Origin: Methylobacterium sp.
GTDB lineage: Bacteria > Pseudomonadota > Alphaproteobacteria > Rhizobiales > Beijerinckiaceae
Direction of reading: 5' to 3'
DNA length: 64,000 nucleotides
Assembly (NCBI RefSeq): GCF_019745455.1
Contig: NZ_JAIETD010000102.1
Span: forward strand, 22,358-86,357
This document shows, piece by piece, positions 50,985-59,781 of this stretch (position 1 is its first letter; each line of letters opens with the position of its first letter). The translations under genes were made by a program, and so were the position numbers. The notes beneath the pieces are model-generated. The model did no database searches. It had not been told where the DNA came from and saw only the letters and a program-made list of their open reading frames with translations.

Positions 50985-51278
50985 TCACCTCCGGAGGTGC
51001 CCTCCCTCGCAGCCACGCGCTCCCTGGCAGATGCTCTTCAGGGTGTGGTCCTTCAACTCCTTGTCGTGGTGCTCCAGAAGCGGTGTCGTCCCTCCCCGGT
51101 CATCCAGAGCCTGTCCCGGCGGCTTGCGCTCTCCTGTCGGGGCCACGTATTGGGGGTGGTGAGTGGGCGGCACAGCATCCGGTCCCGAGCCCGGACGGGC
51201 GCCCGAACTGGACTGAGCCAGGGCAGCCGATGCTGCCAGCACAGTCCCGAGGAGCGCGAAACTGATCCGTTTGTGCAT
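50985..51278 (-). CDS. Small secreted hypothetical protein
   Basis: The 97-residue product has a signal peptide (ISFALLGTVLAASAALA) and a polar, Pro/His-rich remainder (PPTHHPQYVAPTGERKPPG, LLEHHDKELKDHTLKS). GAGGA is 7 nt before the ATG at 51278, which is why I reject the longer frame from 51317. The family is unknown. It lies in the same direction as the Spy-like gene, 309 bp upstream of it. Confidence 0.55.
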   Translation of the reverse strand: MHKRISFALLGTVLAASAALAQSSSGARPGSGPDAVPPTHHPQYVAPTGERKPPGQALDDRGGTTPLLEHHDKELKDHTLKSICQGARGCEGGHLRR

Positions 51279-51450
51279 GGCACCGTCCTCTAACAAGATC
51301 TGTCGCTCACGACCCATCCCCCGGAATGACGTTTTTGGCCGCGGGTCATTACAGCGCCCAAAGCGTGGCTGCTACGCGCCGCGTTCATGGAAACGCTCGC
51401 TCGCCGGCAGCGTTGACGGGGAAGCCGGCATGACGCCAAGGGAGTTGAGT

Positions 51451-52032
51451 ATGAACAAGACCTTGATCTTGCTTTCGGCGACGCTCGCGGCTGGAATTTC
51501 GCTCACGTCTGAAAGAGCCCTCGCCCAGCGCGGCGGACATGGGGGCGGTGGCCACGGGGGCGGCGGGTTCCACGGCGGGGGCGGTGGCTTCCACGGCGGA
51601 GGTGGAGGCTTCCATGGCGGCGGCTTTCGCGGGGGCGGATTCGGCGGCTTCCGCGCCGGCATCTCTCATCGGGGCTTCGGTGGAGGGTATGCCCATCCAG
51701 GGATTTATCGCGGCGGCTATGGGCGCGGCTATTACGGACGTGGCTATGGGGGCTATTACGGCGGAGGCTACGGCTATGGCGGCTACTACGGCGGCTGGGG
51801 GGCGCCCTGGTTGCTGACGGGCCTCGGTCTCGGTTACGGCCTTGGCTATTACGGCGGTTACGGGGGCTACTATTCGCCAGCTTATTACGGCGGCTACGGC
51901 TACGGTGGCTATCCTGCGTACTATGGCGGCGGCTACGGTGCAGGCTATGGAGGCCCTTGCGTCCTCGAACGACGGTGGGTGCGAACGCGCTACGGCGGTT
52001 CCCGACGGGCCTGGGTCAGGAGCTGTTACTGA
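51451..52032 (+). CDS. Gly/Tyr-rich secreted protein
   Basis: The 193-residue product has a signal peptide (TLILLSATLAAGISLTSERALA), a GGGGFHGG-type Gly/His block (about residues 27-65), a YGGYYGGG-type Gly/Tyr block (about 85-170) and a C-terminal end with two Cys (GGPCVLERRWVRTRYGG, VRSCY). AAGGGAG precedes the ATG. The His/Gly part might bind metal; Gly/Tyr repeats suggest a surface or matrix protein. There is no enzymatic domain. Confidence 0.8.
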   Translation: MNKTLILLSATLAAGISLTSERALAQRGGHGGGGHGGGGFHGGGGGFHGGGGGFHGGGFRGGGFGGFRAGISHRGFGGGYAHPGIYRGGYGRGYYGRGYGGYYGGGYGYGGYYGGWGAPWLLTGLGLGYGLGYYGGYGGYYSPAYYGGYGYGGYPAYYGGGYGAGYGGPCVLERRWVRTRYGGSRRAWVRSCY

Positions 52033-52146
52033 GCATGTGACCCCTCTGAGCGTTGCTTGAGCGGGCTCGTTCGCAGCGGAAGACGCTTCGCTGCAGAGCA
52101 GAGGACCTTGCGAATGGCCGGGCGCCATCCATGATCGGGCGAATGC

Positions 52147-52494
52147 ATGAACCGGACGACCGCGCCGTCTCGCACCAATCGTCTCCTTCGCGGTTTAGCC
52201 AAGATCACGTTGTGGGTCGCACCCGCGATGATCCCCACCACCTCCTTTTCGCAGGGTCGTGTCTCGACCGAAACCATGACCTGCAGGGCCGCCGCAGGCT
52301 TGGTCAGCTCGCGCGGCGCCGTTGTCCTTGGAACGGGGCCGTATACCTACGACCGCTTCGTGCGCGACGGCAGCTACTGCGATGTTCGTCAGACCACGCG
52401 ACCCGCTTACGAGAGAACTGCGGATTCGGCACAGTGCTTCATTGGCTATCAATGCAGGGCCAGGGATGGTGGAGGAAACGGCGGCGGGCCGTGA
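52147..52494 (+). CDS. Secreted hypothetical protein with paired cysteines
   Basis: The 115-residue product has an export signal (ITLWVAPAMIPTTSFSQ) and a compact domain with ETMTCRAAAGLVSSRGAVVLGTG, YTYDRFVRDGSYCD and AQCFIGYQCRARD, giving four Cys that could form two disulfides. It looks like a conserved small secreted family of rhizobia and relatives, but I have no name for it. The ribosome site is weak. It is about 115 bp downstream of the Gly/Tyr-rich gene on the same strand. Confidence 0.65.
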   Translation: MNRTTAPSRTNRLLRGLAKITLWVAPAMIPTTSFSQGRVSTETMTCRAAAGLVSSRGAVVLGTGPYTYDRFVRDGSYCDVRQTTRPAYERTADSAQCFIGYQCRARDGGGNGGGP

Positions 52495-53601
52495 TTGTCC
52501 GTCGAAGTTTCCGATTGCGAGATCGTTTTGGGGCGTAAGCCGCGACAAGCTCTGTGGAAATGCGGTCTGACCCGTGCCGGCTCGCAACGGGTCTGGCGCG
52601 ACATGCTGTTGAGCTGAGCGGAGGGGCCAGAAGCACTTTGGCCCGGCGACGCTGAAGGGCGTACCGAACTCAGCGAGATGCCTCCGACGGATTCGAAGCA
52701 CTGAACTTCGGAGTGGCATCACTCACCTGAGCGAGCCAATCATGGGCGAACATGACGCGAAGAGGACAGGCGGAGCCCTCGACGGCGGACTGGTTAAGGA
52801 GGGGAGGACCTCGTCTGCGGCGGACACAGAATGTTCTCGCTCCCTCCGCGGCGGCCAGCTGTTCTCTCCGGTCAACGGCAGATTACCTGGGCGTTACCAC
52901 ACAGCTCAGCTTCGATCACGTCTGGAGCAGAGGAACTCTATGCGCCCCACGTTTCCCCGCGTGATCACGACGAGCCGCATCACAGCCGCGACCCCCAATC
53001 CAACCCATTCATGCCGCTGCCCATCTCGGGCGCGCCTGCGGCCTGCGGTTCGCGGGCTCAGGCAACATCGTCCGCAAGCCCTGACGAGAGCATTCGATGG
53101 CGACCTCGTCGATCAAGGGCTCGTACGTCTTGTTCGCCTGCCAGTTCGCGCGTGACACCTACTGCGCCGTCCCCGACAAGTTACCCGATCCCGGATTTTT
53201 TGGTGGGGCCGGGCTGGCGCTTCGTCGCTGTCCTGAACAGGAAGAGGTCACGACAGCCTGGCTTCAGGGAGAAGGCGGCTGAAGCGGCCATCCGCCGCGA
53301 CGGCTATTACCTGTTCACGGCGCCACCCGCCCGGAATGCGTCTGCACCGGCAAGCGAAGCTCACCCGCTAGACCCCGCGTCGTGTCCACGGCGGGATGAT
53401 CCAGGCACGGAACTCGCTGAAGGATCGGACCCAAACACCCCTGCAGGTCCGCGGTCCTGCGATACCTCAGAGGCGCGCGAATCCAAGGACAAGCTCGATC
53501 AGCCGAAATCGCGAAAGCCGCGCTCATGAGCGTCAGGGGGATGGCGCTTCTGAGCGGCTCGATGAGCATCTACCTGCGCAACGACCGATGCTGGTGCTTG
53601 C
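52495..53601. other. 1.1 kb region without a convincing gene
   Basis: No frame has both a start signal and family features. One plus-strand stretch near 53200-53320 reads GPGWRFVAVLNRKRSRQPGF then AAEAAIRRDGYYLF. It has the look of a small conserved protein, but it has no ATG and only TTG/GTG codons to start from. It may be a relic. Confidence 0.35.
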
Positions 53602-54105
53602 TCACCTGACATGAGAAGACGCTGTGCTTTTCCCGCGCCCGGATGAACGGTTTCGGGACCCCTTTGACGTTTTCGGGGTCACGGGCGCCTTCTTGCGCCG
53701 GATTTGGCCCAGCCCCATCTTGCGAGCAAGCTCGGAGCGCGCCGCGGCATAGTTCGGCGCCACCATCGGGTAATCCTTTGGCAGACTCCACTTGGCGCGA
53801 TACTGATCCGGGGTCATGCCGTACTTGCTGCTGAGATGCCGTCGGAGCGATTTGAAGCGCCGGCCGTCCTCCAGGCAAACGAGGAAATCGGGGGTGATCG
53901 ATTTATTGATCGGCACTGCCGGCCGTAGCTCCTGCGAGGCCGGCTCGGCAGGCTGCTGGCCGAGCATCTTCAATGCGCCATGCACCACGGCGATGAGGTC
54001 CGGCAGCTGGGCGGTCGGCACGGAATTCTGAGTCACGTAAGCCGAAACGACTTCCGCCGTGAGCTCGATGAGATCGGGGCTCACCGATGTCGCCGTCTGG
54101 GCCAT
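53602..54105 (-). CDS. MucR/Ros family zinc-finger transcriptional regulator
   Basis: The 167-residue product has the MucR N-terminal oligomerisation region (LIELTAEVVSAYVTQNSVP) and the DNA-binding finger region VCLEDGRRFKSLRRHLSSKYGMTPDQYRAKWSLPKDYPMVAPNY (pieces VCLEDG, RRHL, GMTPDQYRAKW are diagnostic). The second zinc Cys of Ros is Asp here, as in many MucR proteins. The tail is basic (RRKKAPVTPKTSKGSRNRSS). MucR proteins are H-NS-like silencers of AT-rich, surface and acquired genes. I start at 54105 (MAQTATSV). Confidence 0.93.
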   Translation of the reverse strand: MAQTATSVSPDLIELTAEVVSAYVTQNSVPTAQLPDLIAVVHGALKMLGQQPAEPASQELRPAVPINKSITPDFLVCLEDGRRFKSLRRHLSSKYGMTPDQYRAKWSLPKDYPMVAPNYAAARSELARKMGLGQIRRKKAPVTPKTSKGSRNRSSGRGKSTASSHVR

Positions 54106-54360
54106 CGCATCACTCCGTCCCTCGCCCGTCTTGATAGTCGAGCGGGTCATTCTCCTGTGCATGTAACCCGACGAGCTCTGCTCCTCGCGCGCCATGGCTC
54201 CGTGCCGCTTGCGATGAGTGTCGCTCCACCCAAGTCGTGTTGGAGACCCCGCGAACCGCGGCTGCCTGTTCGGAACCGGACGGCGAGAATTGGGGCGCTC
54301 TGAGCCCACCTTCCGCGCCGCGCGACCTCGGCTTCACGAAACTGCTGCACGTCGATCGTG

Positions 54361-55146
54361 TCAGTGGTGCTTGTACCAACCGACCCCTTTGATGTCGTTC
54401 CACGAATTCGTCTTGTGGCACAGATAACACTGGTTGACCTGGGCGTGCATCTGACCGGCGACAGTCATCGACACCATCCGGAAATGCTCCATGTAGTGGC
54501 TCGGCGGCGCCTGGTGGCATTGCGCGCAGTCCTTGGACGTCGGCGAGGGGTGCAGGAACGAGGCGATGGTCCAGGTAGCCGTCTCATGGCACCCGGCGCA
54601 TTCGCGCCCGAAGAGCTGCTTGTGGGGGTCCTGGTTGCTGTGGCAGCTGGCACAGCTCAGGGCATCCTTCTCGGCCGACCGGGAGACCGGGATCCCCAGG
54701 AAACCGGCAAGGTCGTCGAACATCTGCCGCGACACGCCCGGATGCCCTGAGGCCCCGACGGCGAGGTGCGATCCGATCCGCAGGAGCGCCGCATGATCCA
54801 TCCTCGTCGGGCGGGCGGCCCCCTCATGCTCCACGTGACAGCCGCGGCAATCCTGGATGTTGGCGTGGAACGCCGTGGATTGCTTCGCAAGGTCCGCAGC
54901 CGCCGTGGCGTGGCAGGTGATGCAGGCCGTCGCCTCGACGCCCCGGGTCGGGGTGTGGCAAGTCTCGCACCTGTCACCGAGAAAGGCGTGCTTCTCCGAG
55001 AGGGGGCCGGGCTGGAAGGAGCTGCGCCAGCCCGGAACCGACGCCGATCCCGAGCGGTACAAGGCGACGATCGCCGTCATGCCGCCCACGACCGCGACGG
55101 TGATCAGCACCGTATAGACAAAGCTGAGCTTCTTCACGAGAGCCAC
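54361..55146 (-). CDS. Seven-heme membrane-anchored cytochrome c (c3-like)
   Basis: The 261-residue product has an N-terminal membrane anchor (LSFVYTVLITVAVVGGMTAIVALY) and seven CxxCH heme sites: CETCH, CITCH, CRGCH, CASCH, CAGCH, CAQCH and CYLCH. Additional His residues (HVEHEG, HAALL, HPSPTS, HMEHF) could be distal ligands. It would conduct electrons in the periplasm. It overlaps the cytochrome b gene by 13 bp and is the last gene of the electron-transfer operon. It is not NapC or NrfH by length or motif spacing. The terminal acceptor is unknown. Confidence 0.9.
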   Translation of the reverse strand: MALVKKLSFVYTVLITVAVVGGMTAIVALYRSGSASVPGWRSSFQPGPLSEKHAFLGDRCETCHTPTRGVEATACITCHATAAADLAKQSTAFHANIQDCRGCHVEHEGAARPTRMDHAALLRIGSHLAVGASGHPGVSRQMFDDLAGFLGIPVSRSAEKDALSCASCHSNQDPHKQLFGRECAGCHETATWTIASFLHPSPTSKDCAQCHQAPPSHYMEHFRMVSMTVAGQMHAQVNQCYLCHKTNSWNDIKGVGWYKHH

Positions 55147-55841
55147 CGCAGGCCGTAGTAGATCTCGCCGGCAATGTGAAGCGTCAGCAGCAGATACATG
55201 AGGATCGCCGCGACCACGTGCGCCACGATCCAGCGCATGAAGGTCTTCTTGATCGCCTCTCGGGACCCGACCGCGTATTCGAGGTCGGCGATGCCCTCGA
55301 CGAGCTGACGGATCGACACATCCCGCAGGGCCGGCGCGCTGATGCCGGCGGCCGCTGCATCCTCAAGGGCCTGCCGCTCGGCGAACGCCGCGGCTGTGCG
55401 GTCGTAGGCGGACCGCAGGGTCGCGAGCCGCGACTGCTGCTCCCGCAGCTCGGCCGATGTCTCGGGAAGGTAGTAGCGCCCGACGACTCCCGTCGCGACG
55501 ACGACGAGCATGGTGATCACGAGAGCGACGCCGAGCGGGCTCTGATACTTGTGCCCGGTGTGCAGGATCGCCAGGAAGGCGCCGAACACCCCCGCGTAGA
55601 CGTGAAACGCGAGCAGCGCGCGCATCGAGGCGACCCGCGTGATCCACGGCTTGAGGCGGGTGCTGTACTTGGCGAGGGGGTAGATCAAGAGGGCCACCAT
55701 CAGGGTGGCGGCGGCCACCCCGAGCACGAAGCCCGCGAGGCTCCCGGCGAACCGCGGCGACGTATGCAGGAGGAAGGCCGGCCCCAGGAACAGGAGGAGG
55801 GTGAGGACGGCCTCGACGATCAGCCGCTCGGTCCGGCTCAT
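55134..55841 (-). CDS. Ferric-reductase-like membrane cytochrome b
   Basis: The 235-residue product has an N-terminal helix (AVLTLLLFLGPAFLLHT), more helices (FAGSLAGFVLGVAAATLMVALLIYPL; ALLAFHVYAGVFGAFLAILHTGHKY; GVALVITMLVVVATGVVGRYYL) and a last one (WIVAHVVAAILMYLLLTLHIAGEIYYG). His80/His94 and His208/His222 are each 14 apart on two helices, the pattern for two stacked b hemes as in ferric reductase/NOX membrane domains. A coiled segment (AELREQQSRLATLRSAYDRTAAAF) lies between. It is 1 bp from the reductase gene. It probably takes electrons from the reductase to the heptaheme protein. Confidence 0.8.
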   Translation of the reverse strand: MSRTERLIVEAVLTLLLFLGPAFLLHTSPRFAGSLAGFVLGVAAATLMVALLIYPLAKYSTRLKPWITRVASMRALLAFHVYAGVFGAFLAILHTGHKYQSPLGVALVITMLVVVATGVVGRYYLPETSAELREQQSRLATLRSAYDRTAAAFAERQALEDAAAAGISAPALRDVSIRQLVEGIADLEYAVGSREAIKKTFMRWIVAHVVAAILMYLLLTLHIAGEIYYGLRWLS

Positions 55842-55842
55842 G

Positions 55843-57960
55843 TCAGGCCTCGACGACCAGGTTGCCGACCGATTTGGCCTGGCAGGCCAGGATGATGTTG
55901 CGCGCCTTGTCCTCCGGGGTCAGCGCGTCCTCGACCTCCATGGTCACCTTGCCCTCGAGAAGCTGGGTCTTGCACACGCCGCAGATGCCGACGCGGCACG
56001 AGTAGTCGATGTTCACGCCGATGTCCTCGGAGACCTCCAGCACGCTCCTGTCCGGAGGAAGAGGGGCGGTCTTGTCCGATCGCGCGAAGCGGATCGTCGC
56101 CGTCGCCGGCCCGATTGCGGCCGGGGGCGGCGGCGCCCCGACGGGAGGGGCGGACGGCGCTCCGATTGGGGCGATGACCGTGGCGCCCGGCGGGGGCACG
56201 GCCCCCAGCGCCGGCCCGAAGGCTTCGGTTTTCACCTGCTCCGGCGGCACGCCGAGCTCCGCCAGGAGCTTCTTCATCGCCTCCATCATGCCGGGCGGAC
56301 CGCAGAGATGGACACGCCGCTTTGCGACCTCCGGCACGGATTGGGCGAGAAATTCCCTGGTGATGTGTCCTTCCGCGCCCATCCAGTGCGTGCCCGCCGC
56401 GCGGGCCATCGTGGCGGCCACATGCAGGTTGCGCATGCGGCGTTGCAGGAACTCGAGCTCGTCCCGGAAGATGAAGTGCGCCGTCGTCTGAGCCCCATAG
56501 ACGAGGAAGATCTCGCCGGGCCAGGCTATGTCGAAGAGGTAGCGGATAGCGGCCATGAGCGGCGTGATGCCGACCCCGCCCCCGATCAGGACGACGCTGT
56601 CGGCTTCCGCCCCCGTGAAGGTAAAAACCCCCGACGGCCCCATGACGTCGACCAGGTCGCCCTCGACCACGTGGTCGTGCATGTGGTCGGAGAAGATGCC
56701 CGGCTCCTCGCGCTTGATGGTGGTCTCCACATAGGCCGTCTGCGCGGCCGAGGACGCGATTGTGTAGGAGCGCCGGACCAGCTTGCCGTCGATCTCCGCC
56801 GAGTAGGTCAGGAACTGGCCGGGCACGAAGGTGAAGGGGATCGGCCCGCCTCCCGGGTCCCTGAGCCGGAAGGTCTTCACCCCCGTCGCTTCGGGGAAGA
56901 TGGCGGCCACCCGAAGCTTGCCTTTCCATAGTTTGCCCGGGGTTGGTTTCGGAGCCGGTGCAGGCCCCGTTGGCGCGCCTCCGGGACCCGGGGCAACTGC
57001 GGCAGGGGCAGCGCTCGGAGCCGCGGCGGCCGGGGCAGCTGCCACCCTCGCGGAAGGCGATACCGGCGGCACGGGTGAGGCCGCGGCCGGGGGTGCAGGG
57101 ACGGCGGATGCCGGGACAGGGGTGGCGCTCGTCAGACGGTTCACGAGGGCGTTCGCACGCCGCATGCGGACCAGATAGATGGCGAGCATGGCCGCCGCGA
57201 GCGCGGCCACGAGCGACATCGTGATCACGTGGAACCACGACAGGCCAAGGGGTCCGCTGATCCCATGTGTTGGAACGCCGGTAGGGATGTTCAGCTGGGT
57301 CTTGAACCAGTCCTGCGCGATCTGCTGTGGCGGCTTTCCCTCCGTGAGCGACCGGAGCGTCGTGGCGCCGCTTTTCACCTGATTGAGAGCGTCACGGAGA
57401 CGTGAAGTGGCTTGCTCAGCCGCGGCCGCGTCTCCGGCGGCGTTGGCATGCCGGAGCGCGTTCTCGGCGCTCGCGATCCCGTCCGTCCCGGCGCTGATCT
57501 GGGCGCGCGCCTGAGCCTCGAGGCTTTGGCGCTGCTCGGCCGACAAGGCCGGGATATCCATCAGAGAGGGATAGAACTCCTTGCGCGGGCGGCCCATCAT
57601 CTCGCCCATCCCACCCATGCCGCCCATCATCCCGCCCATGGCGCCGCCGGCGCCCATGCCGCCCCCCATGCCGGCGCCGCCCGAACCCATTCCGGACATC
57701 GGCGGCTGGGTGCTCGAGGCCCCCGCAGGCGGCGGATTGCTGGGCGGGGCGGCCGGGCTGGCCGGTGCCGAGGCAGCGGGCGCCTCGGGGGTGCCGGCCG
57801 CGGTGCCGGGATGGTGCTCGGCATGGCCGCCGCCGGACATTTGCGCGAGCGCTTGAAGAGCGGAGACTCCGACCAGGATGGCGGCGATGAAACACCGGCT
57901 GGTAAGCAGCATCCCGAGAGAACGCTTGCCCATGCGACGGCTGGCATGGCCTTGCCTCAT
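55843..57960 (-). CDS. Met/Gly-rich periplasmic domain fused to FAD/NAD reductase and 2Fe-2S ferredoxin
   Basis: The 705-residue product has, in order: a signal peptide (CFIAAILVGVSALQALA), a Pro/Ala/Ser then Met/Gly-rich part (residues about 45-125, GGMMGGMGGMGEMMG), a helical region with LSAEQRQSLEAQARAQ, one membrane helix (about 235-265, VITMSLVAALAAAMLAIYLV), a Pro/Ala linker, an FNR-type FAD domain (RRSYTIASS near 397), an NAD(P) domain (GGGVGITPL near 466; HLCGPPGMMEAMKKLL near 553), a linker, and a plant-type ferredoxin (CRVGICGVC near 658, fourth Cys in ILACQAK). The start at 57960 follows GGAG. It would oxidise NAD(P)H in the cytoplasm and feed the b and c cytochromes next door. Confidence 0.88.
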   Translation of the reverse strand: MRQGHASRRMGKRSLGMLLTSRCFIAAILVGVSALQALAQMSGGGHAEHHPGTAAGTPEAPAASAPASPAAPPSNPPPAGASSTQPPMSGMGSGGAGMGGGMGAGGAMGGMMGGMGGMGEMMGRPRKEFYPSLMDIPALSAEQRQSLEAQARAQISAGTDGIASAENALRHANAAGDAAAAEQATSRLRDALNQVKSGATTLRSLTEGKPPQQIAQDWFKTQLNIPTGVPTHGISGPLGLSWFHVITMSLVAALAAAMLAIYLVRMRRANALVNRLTSATPVPASAVPAPPAAASPVPPVSPSARVAAAPAAAAPSAAPAAVAPGPGGAPTGPAPAPKPTPGKLWKGKLRVAAIFPEATGVKTFRLRDPGGGPIPFTFVPGQFLTYSAEIDGKLVRRSYTIASSAAQTAYVETTIKREEPGIFSDHMHDHVVEGDLVDVMGPSGVFTFTGAEADSVVLIGGGVGITPLMAAIRYLFDIAWPGEIFLVYGAQTTAHFIFRDELEFLQRRMRNLHVAATMARAAGTHWMGAEGHITREFLAQSVPEVAKRRVHLCGPPGMMEAMKKLLAELGVPPEQVKTEAFGPALGAVPPPGATVIAPIGAPSAPPVGAPPPPAAIGPATATIRFARSDKTAPLPPDRSVLEVSEDIGVNIDYSCRVGICGVCKTQLLEGKVTMEVEDALTPEDKARNIILACQAKSVGNLVVEA

Positions 57961-58076
57961 CAAGCGACTCCGAACCAAAGGGCCCTGTGCCATAGCACTT
58001 GCTGCAGCCTTCAGCCGAGGTGCGACCCAGGCCATCGATCCCGTCAACGCAGCGCCGCAGCCCATCATCCTGCCCC

Positions 58077-58862
58077 CTAATGCGCCACCCAGCCGCCGTC
58101 GATGGGCAAGGACGCACCTGTGATCGTCCGTGCTCCCTCCGAGCACAGGAACACCGTGAGGGCGCCGATCTCCTCGGGGGTCGAGAACTCGGCCATGGGT
58201 TGCTTCTCGGTCAGAAAGGCGCGCTTCTCGTGCTCGATATCCGTGCCTTCCTGTCGCGCGCGGTCGTCGAGCTGCTTCTGCACCAGCGGCGTCAGCACCC
58301 AGCCGGGGCAGATCGCGTTCACCGTGACGCCGGCATTGGCGAGCTCGATTGCGGCTACCTTCGTCATCCCGACGACCCCGTGCTTGGCTGCGACATACGC
58401 GACCTTCTGCGGGCTCGCCACGAGACCGTGCACGGAGGCAATGTTGATGATGCGACCCCAGCCCTTCTGCTTCATGCCGGGGATCGCGGCCTTCATCCCG
58501 TGGAAGACGCCGGAGAGGTTGGTCGCGATGATCGCGTTCCATTTCTCGTCAGGGAAATCCTCGACGTTCGCCGTGAACTGGATTCCGGCGTTGTTCACCA
58601 GGATGTCGAGCGAGCCCAGATCCCGCTGTGCTTGGGCGACCATGCCCGCGATCTCATCCGGCTTGCCGATATCTGCGCCGCAGTAGACCACGCGGACCCC
58701 GAATTCCTTCGCAAGCCCGGCGCGGAGCTGCTCGATTTGCGCGGCATCACCGAAGCCGTTGATCATCACGTCAGCCCCCTGTCCTGCCAGGGCACGGGCG
58801 ATGCCAAGACCAATGCCGCTGGTCGATCCGGTGACCAAGGCGACCCTTCCATCCAGGCTCAT
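58077..58862 (-). CDS. bdhA: 3-hydroxybutyrate dehydrogenase
   Basis: This short-chain dehydrogenase interconverts (R)-3-hydroxybutyrate and acetoacetate with NAD. The 261-residue product has ALVTGSTSGIGLGIARAL, NNAGIQFTANVEDFP, Ser in NIASVHG, the YVAAKHGVVG catalytic Tyr-Lys pair, CPGWVLTPLVQKQ, and the C-terminal TGASLPIDGGWVAH of the BdhA subfamily. The start overlaps the acetoacetate decarboxylase stop by 4 bp (ATGA). It supports turnover of poly-3-hydroxybutyrate. Confidence 0.95.
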   Translation of the reverse strand: MSLDGRVALVTGSTSGIGLGIARALAGQGADVMINGFGDAAQIEQLRAGLAKEFGVRVVYCGADIGKPDEIAGMVAQAQRDLGSLDILVNNAGIQFTANVEDFPDEKWNAIIATNLSGVFHGMKAAIPGMKQKGWGRIINIASVHGLVASPQKVAYVAAKHGVVGMTKVAAIELANAGVTVNAICPGWVLTPLVQKQLDDRARQEGTDIEHEKRAFLTEKQPMAEFSTPEEIGALTVFLCSEGARTITGASLPIDGGWVAH

Positions 58863-59626
58863 GCGGCGCTCCGCGACTGCTGGGGTTCATCGAGGTAGTC
58901 CTCGAGAACCTTCCCGTACGGAAGCGTCAAATCGGCGATGAGATGCCGGCCGAACAGGATTTTCCGCACCGGAAGATCCGCCACCCGGCAGTTCACATGC
59001 GGCACGAGATGCAAGCGCGCCGGGCCGGCCCAGGCTCCTTTGAGCTGGATGTTCTCGAGATGGTATCCGACGAGCTGCACGACCTTGGGCGAGCCGTCCA
59101 CATCCGGGATGAATTTGAGATTGATGTTCAGCCGCTGCATGGCTGCGAGCGTCTCACCGTGGTCCTCGGCCAAGGACTGGTATTTGTACCCCATCGTCCC
59201 GAGGGCGACTTCGCGCTCGTCATAGTTCAGCGTGCCCGTCAGGGTGTCATGGATGACCCGCAGGTTCGGTTGGCCGATCTTCTTCGGAAAACCCCAGATC
59301 TCCCGCCCGCCCGTGGTGGGCGGCTCGTCGTCGAGGTACATCTGGGCGCTGTAGCTGCAGGGCGTGCCACGCCAGAGCGCGTTGATGCCGATCCCGGCCT
59401 CCTGGTAGCTGCCGAAGCCGCTGCTGTCGGGCATCTTCATCCACTCGAAAAAGACATGGTTGCCGTCGGGCTCGAGCGGCTCCGGCAGCATGGCGCGGAT
59501 GGCGTCAGGGTCGGACTCGTAATGGATGATGAGGTATTCCCGGTCAATGAAGCGGTAGGGACCCTTCGGATAGCTCGGGCTGCTGAGAGGCATCGAGGAG
59601 GCTGACAAAATCTCGTCACGGGTCAT
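58859..59626 (-). CDS. adc: Acetoacetate decarboxylase
   Basis: It converts acetoacetate to acetone and carbon dioxide. The 255-residue product has the family signature with the Schiff-base lysine in GGREIWGFPKKIGQPN, and EWMKMPDSSGFGSYQEAGIGI before it. I start at 59626 (AAAGG upstream); the frame is open to 59779 but that part lacks homology. It is the first gene of the adc-bdhA pair, whose promoter lies in the divergent region with the patatin-like gene. Confidence 0.95.
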   Translation of the reverse strand: MTRDEILSASSMPLSSPSYPKGPYRFIDREYLIIHYESDPDAIRAMLPEPLEPDGNHVFFEWMKMPDSSGFGSYQEAGIGINALWRGTPCSYSAQMYLDDEPPTTGGREIWGFPKKIGQPNLRVIHDTLTGTLNYDEREVALGTMGYKYQSLAEDHGETLAAMQRLNINLKFIPDVDGSPKVVQLVGYHLENIQLKGAWAGPARLHLVPHVNCRVADLPVRKILFGRHLIADLTLPYGKVLEDYLDEPQQSRSAA

Positions 59627-59704
59627 GGGCAGCCTTTCGCGTGAGGGTCGGACACGGCCGAGGAGGCGGAGACTTCCGAACAGCCGCTCCTGCGTCCCTT
59701 CGAC

Positions 59705-59718
59705 TTGTCCTGGATCAA
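59705..59718. promoter_or_regulatory. FixK/Fnr-like site between adc and the patatin-like gene
   Basis: TTGTCCTGGATCAA has a good right half (ATCAA) and one mismatch in the left half. It lies 79 bp from the adc start and 64 bp from the patatin-like start, suitable for either gene. Confidence 0.35.
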
Positions 59719-59781
59719 GCGGGTCAATGATGCGTTGCAGTAAGAGACGCGCGGACCGATGCATTATTACGGGGAGCAATC

